A stretch of 64,000 bases of DNA from Microbacterium sp. MAH-37 (GCF_009758255.1 NZ_WSEN01000001.1:1-64000); one strand, 5' to 3'. Shown: positions 1-9,207, numbered from the stretch's first letter. Notes: generated by a model not told the origin, from the letters alone. Numbers and translations: made by a program.

Positions 1-61
1 CATGATGCGTGCGATCCAGGATCTGGATCAGCAGCTCGCCGGCAACTGAGCCACGAGTTTC
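1..61 (+). repeat. Direct repeat of 466-526 (duplicated WXG100-like 3' end)
   Basis: Bases 1-61 are identical to 466-526, covering the last codons, the stop codon and 12 nt downstream. The match ends at 62 versus 527. The repeat is cut by the window edge, so its full length is unknown. It marks a recent tandem duplication or gene conversion. Confidence 0.95.
2..49 (+). CDS. WXG100-like ESX substrate, C-terminal end only
   Basis: This is the last 15 codons of a gene that begins before the window and stops at 47-49. Its sequence is identical to the end of the complete WXG100-like gene at 227-514, so it is an upstream paralogue in tandem. Nothing can be said about its N-terminal part. A strong hairpin follows directly. 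Confidence 0.75.
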   Translation: MMRAIQDLDQQLAGN

Positions 62-63
62 TG

Positions 64-98
64 TTGAGGGGTCGACCGGTTTCCGGTCGGCCCCTCAA
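64..98 (+). terminator. Strong hairpin after the first WXG100-like gene
   Basis: A 16-bp stem (64-79 with 83-98, one G-T wobble) closes a three-base TTT loop. No T-run follows, as is usual for intrinsic terminators of high-GC actinobacteria. It separates the two WXG100-like copies and may cap or stabilise the first transcript. Confidence 0.8.
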
Positions 99-226
99 TG
101 CGTCGTGGAGGTGGGCCCGTCGCATGGGTAGTTGTCCCCATCGACTGCCTGTTGTGGGTTCTCGTAGGGTTGTTGTTGTCGGGCCGGCTGGTCCGGTCCA
201 TTCAGTTTCTACCGGAGGTGTTTTCG

Positions 227-514
227 ATGGCCGATTTCGGTGCGTCTTATGCGGAGATGGAGCAGGTGGCGTCGTCGCTGTCGCAGGCTCGTGATGACAT
301 TCAGGGTCAGCTGGACACCCTGAAGGGGCAAGTGGACAACCTGCTGGGTGAGGACTTCAAGACGCAGCACGCGTCGGGCAAGTTCGGTGAGGGCTACGGT
401 GAGCTGACCACGGGCCTGAAGCAGGCTGTGGACGGTATCAACGACATGTCGGAGTCGCTGCTGGGCATGATGCGTGCGATCCAGGATCTGGATCAGCAGC
501 TCGCCGGCAACTGA
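227..514 (+). CDS. WXG100-like type VII secretion substrate (95 aa)
   Basis: This is a small, all-helical-looking protein of the size and pattern of ESAT-6/CFP-10 (WXG100) type VII substrates: two amphipathic helices around a central turn. The canonical Trp-x-Gly is absent; the turn reads ..LLGEDFKTQHASGKF.., with Phe where Trp is expected. The ATG at 227 is chosen because GGAGG at 214-218 lies 8 nt upstream; longer frames from 98 lack such a site. It is the second of two tandem copies and precedes two ESX-like small proteins and a large membrane-anchored protein. WXG100 proteins usually leave the cell as dimers. The family call rests on size, pattern and context. Confidence 0.7.
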   Translation: MADFGASYAEMEQVASSLSQARDDIQGQLDTLKGQVDNLLGEDFKTQHASGKFGEGYGELTTGLKQAVDGINDMSESLLGMMRAIQDLDQQLAGN

Positions 515-529
515 GCCACGAGTTTCCGC

Positions 530-565
530 ACGAGCGGCCGGTGCTTGACGGCGTCGGCCGCTCGT
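530..565 (+). terminator. Hairpin after the second WXG100-like gene
   Basis: An 11-bp perfect stem (530-540 with 555-565) encloses a 14-nt loop. It lies 15 nt after the stop codon and before the ribosome binding site of the next gene. It may set the ratio of WXG100 protein to the downstream cassette. Confidence 0.7.
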
Positions 566-589
566 CGCATTCGAGGGGGAGTGAGCGGT

Positions 590-751
590 ATGACGGATGA
601 CAGGCTGAAGGAAGCGCTCGACGGGTTGCGCGTGCGCGTGCCCACCACGCCGGAGGATGTCGCGGCGCTGCGCGCCGAGGTGCAGGCGGCGGATGCCGCG
701 CTGGGCGAGCTGCTGCGCCGCGCTGCGACGCGGGACGGAGCGGCGGCATGA
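590..751 (+). CDS. Small hypothetical protein of the ESX cassette (53 aa)
   Basis: A short acidic/Ala-rich helical protein beginning MTDDRLKEAL. The start at 590 has a GA-rich ribosome site (574-580) 9 nt upstream. It overlaps the next gene by ATGA (748-751), which implies translational coupling. No family is recognised. Its size and place suggest a helper or chaperone-like partner of the ESX-like proteins, but that is inference from position only. Confidence 0.6.
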   Translation: MTDDRLKEALDGLRVRVPTTPEDVAALRAEVQAADAALGELLRRAATRDGAAA

Positions 752-1026
752 CCGACGTCAGGATGGACCTCGACCGCCTGGAGTCGACCGCGCACACCGC
801 CAAGGGGCTGGCGACGACCTTCGACGACGCGGAGGATTTCGCGGACGACATCGGCGCTCTCACCGGTCACGGCGGACTCGCGAACAAGATCGAGGACTTC
901 GGCGGCAAGTGGGACATCGCGCGCGAGGAGCTGCGCGACAACCTGCGTTCGCAGGCCGACTTCATGCAGGCGATCGTCGACACGTTCCGTGACCTCGACG
1001 ACAAGATGGCCCAGGACGGGAAATAG
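748..1026 (+). CDS. ESX/WXG100-like small protein (92 aa)
   Basis: A 92-residue, mostly helical acidic protein with a central GGKWDIAREEL segment and a C-terminal helix. Size and pattern match WXG100-superfamily partners, although a strict WxG is not present (Trp is followed by Asp-Ile). It is coupled to the gene before it through ATGA and is 8 nt from the large gene after it, whose ribosome site (AGGAGA) overlaps its stop region. It probably pairs with the N-terminal helical domain of the 1035-2600 product; this is inferred. Confidence 0.6.
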   Translation: MTDVRMDLDRLESTAHTAKGLATTFDDAEDFADDIGALTGHGGLANKIEDFGGKWDIAREELRDNLRSQADFMQAIVDTFRDLDDKMAQDGK

Positions 1027-1034
1027 GAGACAAC

Positions 1035-2600
1035 ATGAGCGTCCTTCCCGGCCAGCCGGCCGAACTCACCTCCCGCGCTGCGGGTCTCGTGGCCTCTGCG
1101 GAGGTCATCCTCAACGTCATCCAGGAGCTGCGCGGCATCGTCCAGGACGACGAGGGCAAGGCCGTCCAGGCCCTGTACGAGCAGAACGAGCAGATCTCGT
1201 CCGACCTGGAGCGGATCCATCCGCGCTACAAGGGCACCGCCGACGCGATCACCGAGTACGCCGTCGCCCTCACCGCCGCGCACGAAGATGCGCACCGCGC
1301 ACAGGACGACCTCGACGACGCGCTCGTCGCGCAGAGCCGCGCCGATCGCGCACTCGAAGACCTCAACGATCAGGTGAATGCCGCGGACGACCCCGCGCCG
1401 GCACTCACCGACCAGGTGCCGGGCGCGCAGCGCGCCGCGGACAACGCCCTCGCCGCCGTCGGTTCCGCCCGAGCGCGGATCGACGCCGCGCGCGAGGCCA
1501 TGGATGCCGCCGCCGAGGCGGCGATCCGCAAGATCGACGCGGCGATCGACTCCACGAACGAGGGCTTCTGGGACAAGGTCGGGGACTTCTTCTCCGACAT
1601 CGGCGACTTCCTCGCCGGCATCGCCGACTGGATCGATGACTTCCTGCAGGACGTCGTCAACCTGCTCAAGAAGATCGCAGACACCATCGTCGCGATCCTC
1701 GGGGCGCTCGTCGTGCTGCTGCTCATCGTCGCAATCGGGGCGCTGTTCGGCACCATCGGTCTCATCATCGGAGCGGTGATCGCCGGCGTGCTCGCCGCCT
1801 TCCTCATCTGGAGCGTGCTGTCCGACGTACTGAAGGACACCCCGAAGGTGACTGAGACGGACCCGTACGCGGACGTGAAGGAGAAGGAGCTCCCCGACGA
1901 TCCGAGCCTGGCGAACGTCCTCGACGGCGCCGGCGAGGTCGACGAGCTCGGGCTGGAGGACGAGAGCGTCGTGAAGATCACGAAGGTGCTCGGTCCCGAT
2001 GGCTGGTACTACACGGTGACGCTGCCGAGTACGCAGGAGTGGCTGTCGCGGTTCGGCGACAAGGGCGCCGTGAACGACCTCGACAGCAACCTCGCGCTGA
2101 TGCTCACGCCCGCGCTGCAGACCCAGTACGAACGTGCGGTGCTGGATGCCATGGCGCAGGAGGGGATCGGGCCGAACGACCCGGTGATGCTCGTCGGGTT
2201 CAGTCAGGGCGGCATCATGGCCGGACACCTCGCGGCCTACAACTCCGACTACAACTGGCAGGCGGTGGTCGCCGCGGGTGCGCCGATCGACCACATGCCC
2301 ATCCCGGACGACATCGACGTGGTGTCCGTGCAGCACAACGGAGATCCGGTGCCGAGACTGGATGCCATCACCGGTGACTTCGACAGCATCGATCACGGAT
2401 CGAACTGGACATCGATCCGGGTCGACCCGCCGGACGCGAATCCGGTCCTCGGCGTCGACGTGGGCGCACACAACGCGGACAAGTACTCGCAGACCTACCA
2501 GGACAATCTCGCCCAGGTGCAGGCGGATCATCCGGACCTGGCGAACTTCTTCAACGATGATGGGTACACCGACATCTCCTACTATCACTGGAGCGAATGA
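1035..2600 (+). CDS. Putative type VII effector: helical N-terminus, TM hairpin, alpha/beta-hydrolase-like C-terminus (521 aa)
   Basis: Three parts are visible. Residues 1-200 are helical, Ala/Asp/Glu-rich and look like a WXG/LXG-type targeting region. Residues about 218-262 form one long hydrophobic stretch, enough for a TM hairpin. Residues about 330-521 look like a lipase-type alpha/beta-hydrolase, with nucleophile elbow GFSQGG (Ser390), Asp437 in HNGDPVPR and His479 in GAHNAD as a candidate triad. It would be a cell-envelope or exported esterase delivered with the ESX-like proteins upstream. The lipoprotein downstream overlaps it by 4 nt. The hydrolase call comes from motif order and spacing; the substrate is unknown. 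A PE/PPE-type serine esterase is the nearest analogy. Confidence 0.7.
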   Translation: MSVLPGQPAELTSRAAGLVASAEVILNVIQELRGIVQDDEGKAVQALYEQNEQISSDLERIHPRYKGTADAITEYAVALTAAHEDAHRAQDDLDDALVAQSRADRALEDLNDQVNAADDPAPALTDQVPGAQRAADNALAAVGSARARIDAAREAMDAAAEAAIRKIDAAIDSTNEGFWDKVGDFFSDIGDFLAGIADWIDDFLQDVVNLLKKIADTIVAILGALVVLLLIVAIGALFGTIGLIIGAVIAGVLAAFLIWSVLSDVLKDTPKVTETDPYADVKEKELPDDPSLANVLDGAGEVDELGLEDESVVKITKVLGPDGWYYTVTLPSTQEWLSRFGDKGAVNDLDSNLALMLTPALQTQYERAVLDAMAQEGIGPNDPVMLVGFSQGGIMAGHLAAYNSDYNWQAVVAAGAPIDHMPIPDDIDVVSVQHNGDPVPRLDAITGDFDSIDHGSNWTSIRVDPPDANPVLGVDVGAHNADKYSQTYQDNLAQVQADHPDLANFFNDDGYTDISYYHWSE

Positions 2601-3097
2601 GTATGCGGCGATGGGATGCGGGTGGTCGACGGCTGCTCGCGGTCGCCCTGACGGGAGCGCTGCTGGGCGGTGGACTGGCCGGGTGCAGTGTCCTGCCGGC
2701 GGGCGGCGGACATACGGAGGAGACGACTGTGGACTATGGCGACGTGTCGGATGCCGTGACGGAGGCTGCGCCGAGGGTCGTGGAGGTGGACTCCCTGAAG
2801 CGGTCGCGCAACGGTTTCGGGTACCGGCTCAGCATCGGCCTGGTCACGGATTCCGCGGAGCCGTTCACGAGCGCCGAGCTGGATGCGGTCGTCGAGACGA
2901 TCTGGACGACGCTGCCGTGGGAGCCGAACACGATCAAGATCGTGGCAGGCGTCACGACGGCCGACGGGGAGGATCCCGTCGACCTCCGTGCCGCGGCCGC
3001 TGAGCTCAGTCCCCTCGGTGCGACCAATGCGGGCCAGGGCGGAGTCAGCCTGACGGGCATGAGAACCCGTTACGGCGCCTGGACGGCTCCGGAGTGA
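2597..3097 (+). CDS. Hypothetical lipoprotein of the ESX cassette (166 aa)
   Basis: The N-terminus has basic residues, a hydrophobic core and the lipobox LAGC, so it is a predicted lipoprotein on the outer face of the membrane. The mature part is about 130 residues of unrecognised fold. It begins at ATG 2597, overlapping the previous stop by ATGA; ATG 2603 is an alternative with better spacing from GGAG at 2590. It overlaps the next gene by GTGA. A role as immunity or anchoring partner for the hydrolase is possible but unproven. Confidence 0.65.
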   Translation: MSMRRWDAGGRRLLAVALTGALLGGGLAGCSVLPAGGGHTEETTVDYGDVSDAVTEAAPRVVEVDSLKRSRNGFGYRLSIGLVTDSAEPFTSAELDAVVETIWTTLPWEPNTIKIVAGVTTADGEDPVDLRAAAAELSPLGATNAGQGGVSLTGMRTRYGAWTAPE

Positions 3098-3744
3098 GCC
3101 GCCCCGAACTGCGCTTCCGCCTCCCAGGCCGCTGGTTCTCGGTCGACCTCGCCGGAGGAGACGCCACCGCGGCATCCATCCGCAGGATCGCTAAGGGCGC
3201 CGTCGGCGCCGCCGACGACCTCGCCCCCGAGCGTGCGCGGGTGCGCCAGCAGCTGCAGGAGGCCGTCGCGGCCGGTGCGCAGGGCGATCTCCGCGCCATC
3301 ATGTTCTCGACCGAGATCGCCGCGGGAACCCCGCTGCCGGTGACTCTGCTCGTCTTCGAGCCGGCCGACCTGCGGATGAGCCCCGCGATCGGCACCGCGC
3401 CCGAGACGGTGCTGAAGGTCATGGCCGAGGGGCTGAAGCGGATCGACCCGGTCGCGCACGCCTCGATGGTCGAGGTGCGCGGGCCCTCCGGTCAGGCGCT
3501 GCGCACGCACCGCGTCGAGGCCGTCCAGGACGGCAGCGAGGCCGACGGCACCCTGCGGCTGATCGCCGACTACTGGATCCCGGTTCCGGGCACCAAGCAG
3601 ATGCTGGTGGCACGCTTCTCCACGCCTCTGGGTGAACTGGAGAACATGATGTGCGCGCTGTTCGACGAGTTCGTCGCGGCGTCCTACTTCAGCGCGGAGC
3701 ATCCGCCGTCGCTGCGCGACGAACTGTTCGCCGCAAAGGGCTGA
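3094..3744 (+). CDS. Hypothetical cytoplasmic protein ending the ESX cassette (216 aa)
   Basis: It starts with GTG at 3094, translationally coupled to the lipoprotein gene. It has no signal peptide or TM segment. The sequence has an alpha/beta pattern (for example RPELRFRLPGRWFSVDL at the N-terminus) and no family I recognise. Its fixed place at the end of the cassette suggests a job tied to the secreted proteins, such as a chaperone or immunity protein; this is inference from context. Confidence 0.6.
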   Translation: MSRPELRFRLPGRWFSVDLAGGDATAASIRRIAKGAVGAADDLAPERARVRQQLQEAVAAGAQGDLRAIMFSTEIAAGTPLPVTLLVFEPADLRMSPAIGTAPETVLKVMAEGLKRIDPVAHASMVEVRGPSGQALRTHRVEAVQDGSEADGTLRLIADYWIPVPGTKQMLVARFSTPLGELENMMCALFDEFVAASYFSAEHPPSLRDELFAAKG

Positions 3745-3756
3745 CCTGCGCGGCGC

Positions 3757-4227
3757 TCAGCGTCCCGCGTCGGCGAGGTGACGGGCGTGGTGGTTCAGCA
3801 CCTTCACCATGATGCCGCGGCGGCGCAGTTCGGCGACCGTGCGGGTCTCCTCGTCGATGTCGCGGCCCAGCGCGTGGATCGTCGCGACGACCAGCACGTC
3901 ACCGGGAACCAGCGTGTCGATCAGGCGGGCGAGGCGATCGCCCCAGCTCTCCAGGATCTCGGGAGCCGGATGGCGGAATCCCTCGATCGGCACACCGAAG
4001 CGGGTGAGGTCGTCGCGCTGCTCCACGACAGAAGGCATGCCGTCGCGACTCACGACAAGTCCGACCAGCTTCGCGCCGTCGGGGCGGGCTGACCACCAGT
4101 TGTCGTTCTGCTGCAGCTCAGTGAAGCACTTCGGGCACTGGGCGGCCGCGTGCGGCAGGTTCAGCGGGCTGGTCAGCGCGTCCTCGATCGCCGCCGGTCG
4201 CCCGTTGGTGCTCGTCACGTCGTCCAT
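3757..4227 (-). CDS. Degenerate serine-recombinase-like protein with N-terminal CxxC (156 aa)
   Basis: Residues about 54-150 follow the catalytic domain of resolvase/invertase recombinases: LVGLVVSRDG..EQRDDLTRFG at the start and VVATIHALGRDIDE..ELRRRGIMVK at the end. Ser60 could be the nucleophile, but the usual Arg two residues before it is Val58, and the Arg of the DRLGR motif is Ala119. No DNA-binding tail follows. An added N-terminal Cys31-x2-Cys34 may bind zinc with other ligands. AGGAGG lies 8-9 nt before ATG 4227. It is probably not an active recombinase and may be a domesticated one. It converges with the ESX cassette. Confidence 0.6.
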   Translation of the reverse strand: MDDVTSTNGRPAAIEDALTSPLNLPHAAAQCPKCFTELQQNDNWWSARPDGAKLVGLVVSRDGMPSVVEQRDDLTRFGVPIEGFRHPAPEILESWGDRLARLIDTLVPGDVLVVATIHALGRDIDEETRTVAELRRRGIMVKVLNHHARHLADAGR

Positions 4228-4279
4228 CGCCGTACCTCCTCGTCCCATTCTGCCTGACTCCCGCCTGCAGGGCTGCCGG

Positions 4280-5312
<1,033 letters not shown>

Positions 5313-5318
5313 TTCTGC

Positions 5319-6197
5319 ATGACGTTCAATCCGGATGCCGACATCTCCGGCAACAAGACGCGCAGGCGCGGGCGGACGACGGCCATCGCCGGCGGCGGCG
5401 CCGTCGGCATCGTCGCGATCCTCGCCCTGCTCGCAGGTCCGCTGTTCGGCATCGACCTGTCCGGCCTGGTCGGCGGGCTGCCCGGCGGTGACCAGCAGCC
5501 CGCGGCATCCGACGGCGGCACGCTGACCGAGTGCAAGACCGGTGAGGATGCGAACACGAACGACGACTGCCGCATGGCGGGCGCCGAGGTCGTGCTCAAC
5601 GACTACTGGGCGCAGCACGTCGACGGGTACGTCGAGCCGACGATGACGGTCGTCGACGGGCAGACGCCCACGCAGTGCGGCACCGCGTCGAACGCGGTCG
5701 GCCCGTTCTACTGCCCGCCGGAGCAGGGCGTGTACATCGACCCCACGTTCTTCCAGCTGATGAGGCAGCAGTTCGGGGCATCCGCCGAGGAACTCGCTCA
5801 GCTCTACATCGTGGGGCACGAGTGGGGCCACCACATCCAGAACATCACCGGCACGATGGACAAGTACCCGAACAACGGCACCGGGCCCGAGAGCAACGGC
5901 GTGCGCATGGAACTGCAGGCCGACTGCTACGCGGGCGCCTGGCTGGGCGACGTCACCGAGCTCGAGGACGACAACGGCAACCCGTACCTGGAGAAGCCGA
6001 CCGAGGCGCAGATCAGGGATGCGCTGAACGCCGCCTTCACCGTCGGAGACGACCACATCCAGGAGCAGTCCGGCTTCGTGAACCCGGAGAGCTTCACGCA
6101 CGGCACCAGCGAGCAGCGCCAGGCCTGGTTCGCCGACGGCTACAAGAACGGACTCGGCGTCTGCGACACCTTCTCGGTGCCGGGGGACAAGCTCTGA
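5319..6197 (+). CDS. ypfJ: Neutral zinc metallopeptidase, YpfJ family, membrane-anchored (292 aa)
   Basis: The order is a short basic N-terminus, one TM segment (about 23-47), a linker, and a zinc-peptidase domain facing outward. The zinc motif HEWGHH starts at His167 (His167, Glu168, His171), and MELQADCYAGAWLGD downstream supplies the third ligand region. Two Cys pairs (CKTGED..DDC and CGTAS..FYC) could form disulfides outside the cell. Length and motifs fit the putative neutral zinc metallopeptidase family; substrates are unknown. The start is probably leaderless. Confidence 0.88.
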   Translation: MTFNPDADISGNKTRRRGRTTAIAGGGAVGIVAILALLAGPLFGIDLSGLVGGLPGGDQQPAASDGGTLTECKTGEDANTNDDCRMAGAEVVLNDYWAQHVDGYVEPTMTVVDGQTPTQCGTASNAVGPFYCPPEQGVYIDPTFFQLMRQQFGASAEELAQLYIVGHEWGHHIQNITGTMDKYPNNGTGPESNGVRMELQADCYAGAWLGDVTELEDDNGNPYLEKPTEAQIRDALNAAFTVGDDHIQEQSGFVNPESFTHGTSEQRQAWFADGYKNGLGVCDTFSVPGDKL

Positions 6198-6247
6198 CTT
6201 CGGGCTAGGTTGAAGGGACGCAGTCCGAACGACCGGGGGGTTGAAGG

Positions 6248-7210
6248 ATGGATCTGGACTCGCTGTATCCGCCGATCGAGCCGTACGGGACCGGCGAGCT
6301 CATCGTGGGCGACGGCAATCGCATCCACTGGGAGCAGAGCGGCAACCCCGACGGCAAGCCGGTCGTCTTCCTGCACGGCGGCCCTGGCAGCGGAACATCC
6401 GCCTGGCAGCGGCGCTTCTTCGATCCCGAGGTCTACCGCATCGTGCTCTTCGACCAGCGCGGATGCGGCCGCAGTACGCCGCACGTGAGCGACCCGGCCG
6501 CCGACCTGCGGTTCAACACCACCTGGCACCTGGTCGCCGACATGGAGCTGCTGCGACGGAACCTCGGCATCACGGCGTGGCAGGTCTTCGGGGGTTCCTG
6601 GGGCAGCACGCTGGCCCTGGCCTATGCGCAGACGCATCCGGACGCGGTGACGGAACTGGTGCTGCGCGGCATCTTCACGCTGCGCAGGCACGAGCTGGAG
6701 TGGTTCTACGAGGGAGGCGCATCGGCCATCTTCCCCGACCTGTGGGAGGACTACCTCGCGCCGATCCCGGTGCTCGAGCGCAACCGCCTGATCGAGGCGT
6801 ATCACCGCAGGCTCAGCGACCCCGATCCCGCCGTGCACGTGCCGGCGGCGGTCGCCTGGACCCGATGGGAGGCCTCGACGGTCACTCTGCGGCCGGATGC
6901 CGCGCACATCGCCACCGCGATCGAGCCGGAGCACGCCACCGCGTTCGCCCGCATCGAGAACCACTACTTCCTGCACGGCGGATGGATGCAGGAGGGGCAG
7001 CTCATCGCGGGCGTCGACGCCATCCGGCACATCCCGGCCGTGATCGTGCAGGGCAGGCACGACGTGTGCACTCCGATGATGACGGCCTGGGACCTGCACA
7101 CGGCCTGGCCCGAGGCGGAGTTCGTGGTGGTCGACGACGCCGGCCACTCGGCGTCCGAGCCCGGCATCGCCGCGGCGCTGCGCGCCGCGACGGACGGCTT
7201 CCGCCCCTGA
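6248..7210 (+). CDS. pip: Prolyl aminopeptidase (proline iminopeptidase)
   Basis: Releases N-terminal proline from peptides, in the cytoplasm (family S33, alpha/beta-hydrolase). Seen are the oxyanion loop HGGPGSG, the DQRGCGRS motif, the nucleophile elbow GGSWGS with Ser117, the acid in GRHD and the His in DAGHSA near the end. The 320-residue length is typical. ATG 6248 follows AAGG closely; a TAGGTT box near 6206 could be its -10, giving a short leader. Confidence 0.93.
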   Translation: MDLDSLYPPIEPYGTGELIVGDGNRIHWEQSGNPDGKPVVFLHGGPGSGTSAWQRRFFDPEVYRIVLFDQRGCGRSTPHVSDPAADLRFNTTWHLVADMELLRRNLGITAWQVFGGSWGSTLALAYAQTHPDAVTELVLRGIFTLRRHELEWFYEGGASAIFPDLWEDYLAPIPVLERNRLIEAYHRRLSDPDPAVHVPAAVAWTRWEASTVTLRPDAAHIATAIEPEHATAFARIENHYFLHGGWMQEGQLIAGVDAIRHIPAVIVQGRHDVCTPMMTAWDLHTAWPEAEFVVVDDAGHSASEPGIAAALRAATDGFRP

Positions 7211-7221
7211 TACTGCTCTGA

Positions 7222-7325
7222 CTCGCAACGGGTGAGACCGGAGCCCCAGAAGCTGACCCTCCCGATGTTCCGGTCGCAACGGTTGCGGGTGTTGTGGTGC
7301 CGGCACCCGCAACGAGTGAGACCGG
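7222..7325. repeat. Hairpin repeat element, CCGGTC(G/T)CA family, between convergent genes
   Basis: Two arms, 7270-7291 and 7304-7325, form an imperfect 22-bp inverted repeat; the reverse arm reads as CCGGTCTCA..GTTGCGGGTG on the other strand. A third copy of the arm lies at 7222-7241. The same arm occurs three times in tandem inside folP (55233-55381), and related outer arms occur at 50460-50597. Between convergent genes it may also terminate transcription. Confidence 0.8.
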
Positions 7326-7339
7326 AGCCGGGGGACGGG

Positions 7340-9100
7340 TCAGGCGCGCAGCGCTGCGAGGAGTGTCTTCACCAGCGTGCCGAGGCCCCCGTTCGCACGG
7401 AAGCGCGTCAGACCCTCGCTGACCGTCGCAGCTGTGCGTGCACTGACGAACCACGGCGGCTTCGGCAGGATGGTCACCCGGCCGCCGCCGTTCGCCACGG
7501 GCAGTGACCGCGGGAACGGGCGGAACGGCCCTCGGACCACCGAGCGCTCCACGCCGTCGAGCAGCAGCGCGTTGTGCACGACGCCCAGGCCGCTGCCGAC
7601 GTCCTGGATGGTGTTGCCCGGGAACGCGCCCCACGTCATCGTCGGGGTGATGAACCCGAACGCGGTCCAGGTGTTCACCGCGATCGAGCCGTAGTGCAGT
7701 GCGGCGATCGCGCGTCCGAACCCGCTGCCGAGACTCTTCTCGGTCGCCGGATCGATGATCAGGTTGGCACCGAGCGTGCCCTGCAGCTTCGCGTTCGCAT
7801 GCGCGACGGCACCGTCGAGGAACTCCTGGCCGAGCCCGGGCAGCTCTTCGACGCCCAGCACCGGGGCGAAGTACTCGGTGTTCTCCAGCGCGGTCGCGTC
7901 GTCGTCGGCGCCGATCTCGATCAGCAGCCGGTCGGCGAGCTGCAGCGCGTCGGGATAGTCCCCGGCCGCCTGCGACATCCGGGCATCCGAGTTCGGGTAC
8001 CAGATCGGGCGGTCGGGAGCCGCGGCGTACGCGCGGCGCAGCGCGGCGCGGAACTGCTCCTTCTGCGGCCAGTCCGCCGACATCAGCACGACCTGACCGG
8101 CGATGCAGTTGTGGCCGCAGTTCTGCAGTCGCATGGTGGCGACGTGCTCGGCCTGGAAGGTGAGATCCGCGTCGGACCATTCGCCCGGGACCACGATGAT
8201 CGGGGAGACGCCGCCGAGCTCGGCCGTGATCGGCTTCTTCAGCTGCGGGCGGTTCTCGCGTCGACGGCGCTTTCCGTTCGCGCCGGGGCCCCACACGATC
8301 GCATCGAACGTCGCCGCGGAACCGGTGATGTGCACGTGCACGAGGTCGTCGTGCCCGGTGAGGTAGGCGCCCGCCGCGGGACCGCCGCGCACGATGCGCA
8401 GCAGGCCGGGCTCGATGAGCGGCGCGAACGCGCGCTCGTACACCGGCACCAGGGCGTCCTGCGTGGGATTGACCTTCAACAGCGCGACGCGGTTGTGCGC
8501 GAGCAGCTCGTAGAGCACGTCCAGCACGGGGATCGAGGTGATGTTGCCGGCACCGAGCACCAGGCCGACGCCGCCGTTCTCGCCGGGGGAGAGCTGCCCG
8601 AGGCCGGCAGCGTGGCGTGCGGCGTTCGGGGTGATACCCGGTTCGAGCCACACCTGCCCGGTGAAGCCCTGCAGCAGGAACCTGTCCATGCCGGTCAGCG
8701 GGAATGCGTCGACCGCGACCCGGCCACCCGATGCGCGACCGAGCCGGATGCCGTCGAGCGCACCGCGGCCCTCGGCGATCTTCGTGAGCGTGTCGATGTA
8801 CGCGTCCAGCGCGCCGAGCACGCTGTACGGGCCGCTCAGCCACTCCTCGCCGCGCAGCGGATGCGCGGCGTTCAGGCCCTTGGAATCCGCGGCGACGAGA
8901 GCCCAGTCCTCGACGTTCGCGGCGGTGCTGGTGCGCACAGCACGCAGCAGCGTCGCGCGCTGCGCGACAGTGAGGGCGGCCCAGGTGCGCGATCCCGCCT
9001 GCAGGTCGCGGATCGCGGCATCCAGCCGCTCCCGTTCCGCGTCATCGAGGGCGGATGCCGCGGGCGCGGCCGTCTTCGCGGTGGCGGGGGAAGTCATCAT
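7340..9100 (-). CDS. Aldehyde dehydrogenase superfamily protein (586 aa)
   Basis: NAD(P)-dependent oxidation of an aldehyde to an acid, cytoplasmic. Seen are the GAGNITSIPVLD active-site Asn region, Glu294 in TAELGGVSP, and the catalytic Cys332 in NCGHNCIAGQ. It is about 90 residues longer than common ALDHs, with a basic insertion near 276-290 (GKRRRRENR) and a long C-terminus; this matches a diverged actinobacterial ALDH branch. GAAGGAG precedes ATG 9100. It is monocistronic and the substrate cannot be read from context. Confidence 0.88.
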   Translation of the reverse strand: MMTSPATAKTAAPAASALDDAERERLDAAIRDLQAGSRTWAALTVAQRATLLRAVRTSTAANVEDWALVAADSKGLNAAHPLRGEEWLSGPYSVLGALDAYIDTLTKIAEGRGALDGIRLGRASGGRVAVDAFPLTGMDRFLLQGFTGQVWLEPGITPNAARHAAGLGQLSPGENGGVGLVLGAGNITSIPVLDVLYELLAHNRVALLKVNPTQDALVPVYERAFAPLIEPGLLRIVRGGPAAGAYLTGHDDLVHVHITGSAATFDAIVWGPGANGKRRRRENRPQLKKPITAELGGVSPIIVVPGEWSDADLTFQAEHVATMRLQNCGHNCIAGQVVLMSADWPQKEQFRAALRRAYAAAPDRPIWYPNSDARMSQAAGDYPDALQLADRLLIEIGADDDATALENTEYFAPVLGVEELPGLGQEFLDGAVAHANAKLQGTLGANLIIDPATEKSLGSGFGRAIAALHYGSIAVNTWTAFGFITPTMTWGAFPGNTIQDVGSGLGVVHNALLLDGVERSVVRGPFRPFPRSLPVANGGGRVTILPKPPWFVSARTAATVSEGLTRFRANGGLGTLVKTLLAALRA

Positions 9101-9207
9101 CGTCTCCTTCGGGGCCTTCGCCTCAGCCTACGCCGCGGTCCCGCTCTGCGTGAGACCGGGTTTCACGGTTTCGGTCGTTGAGCGAGGGAGCGCAGCGACT
9201 GGAGGGG

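Noticed and set aside
867..2588. Long open frame on the minus strand opposite the ESX hydrolase gene
   Set aside because: It is an antisense shadow from high GC content: no ribosome site, unlikely amino-acid composition, and the plus strand has coupled genes with recognisable motifs. The same holds for 51906-54962 minus, 60886-63966 plus and 13725-15281 minus.
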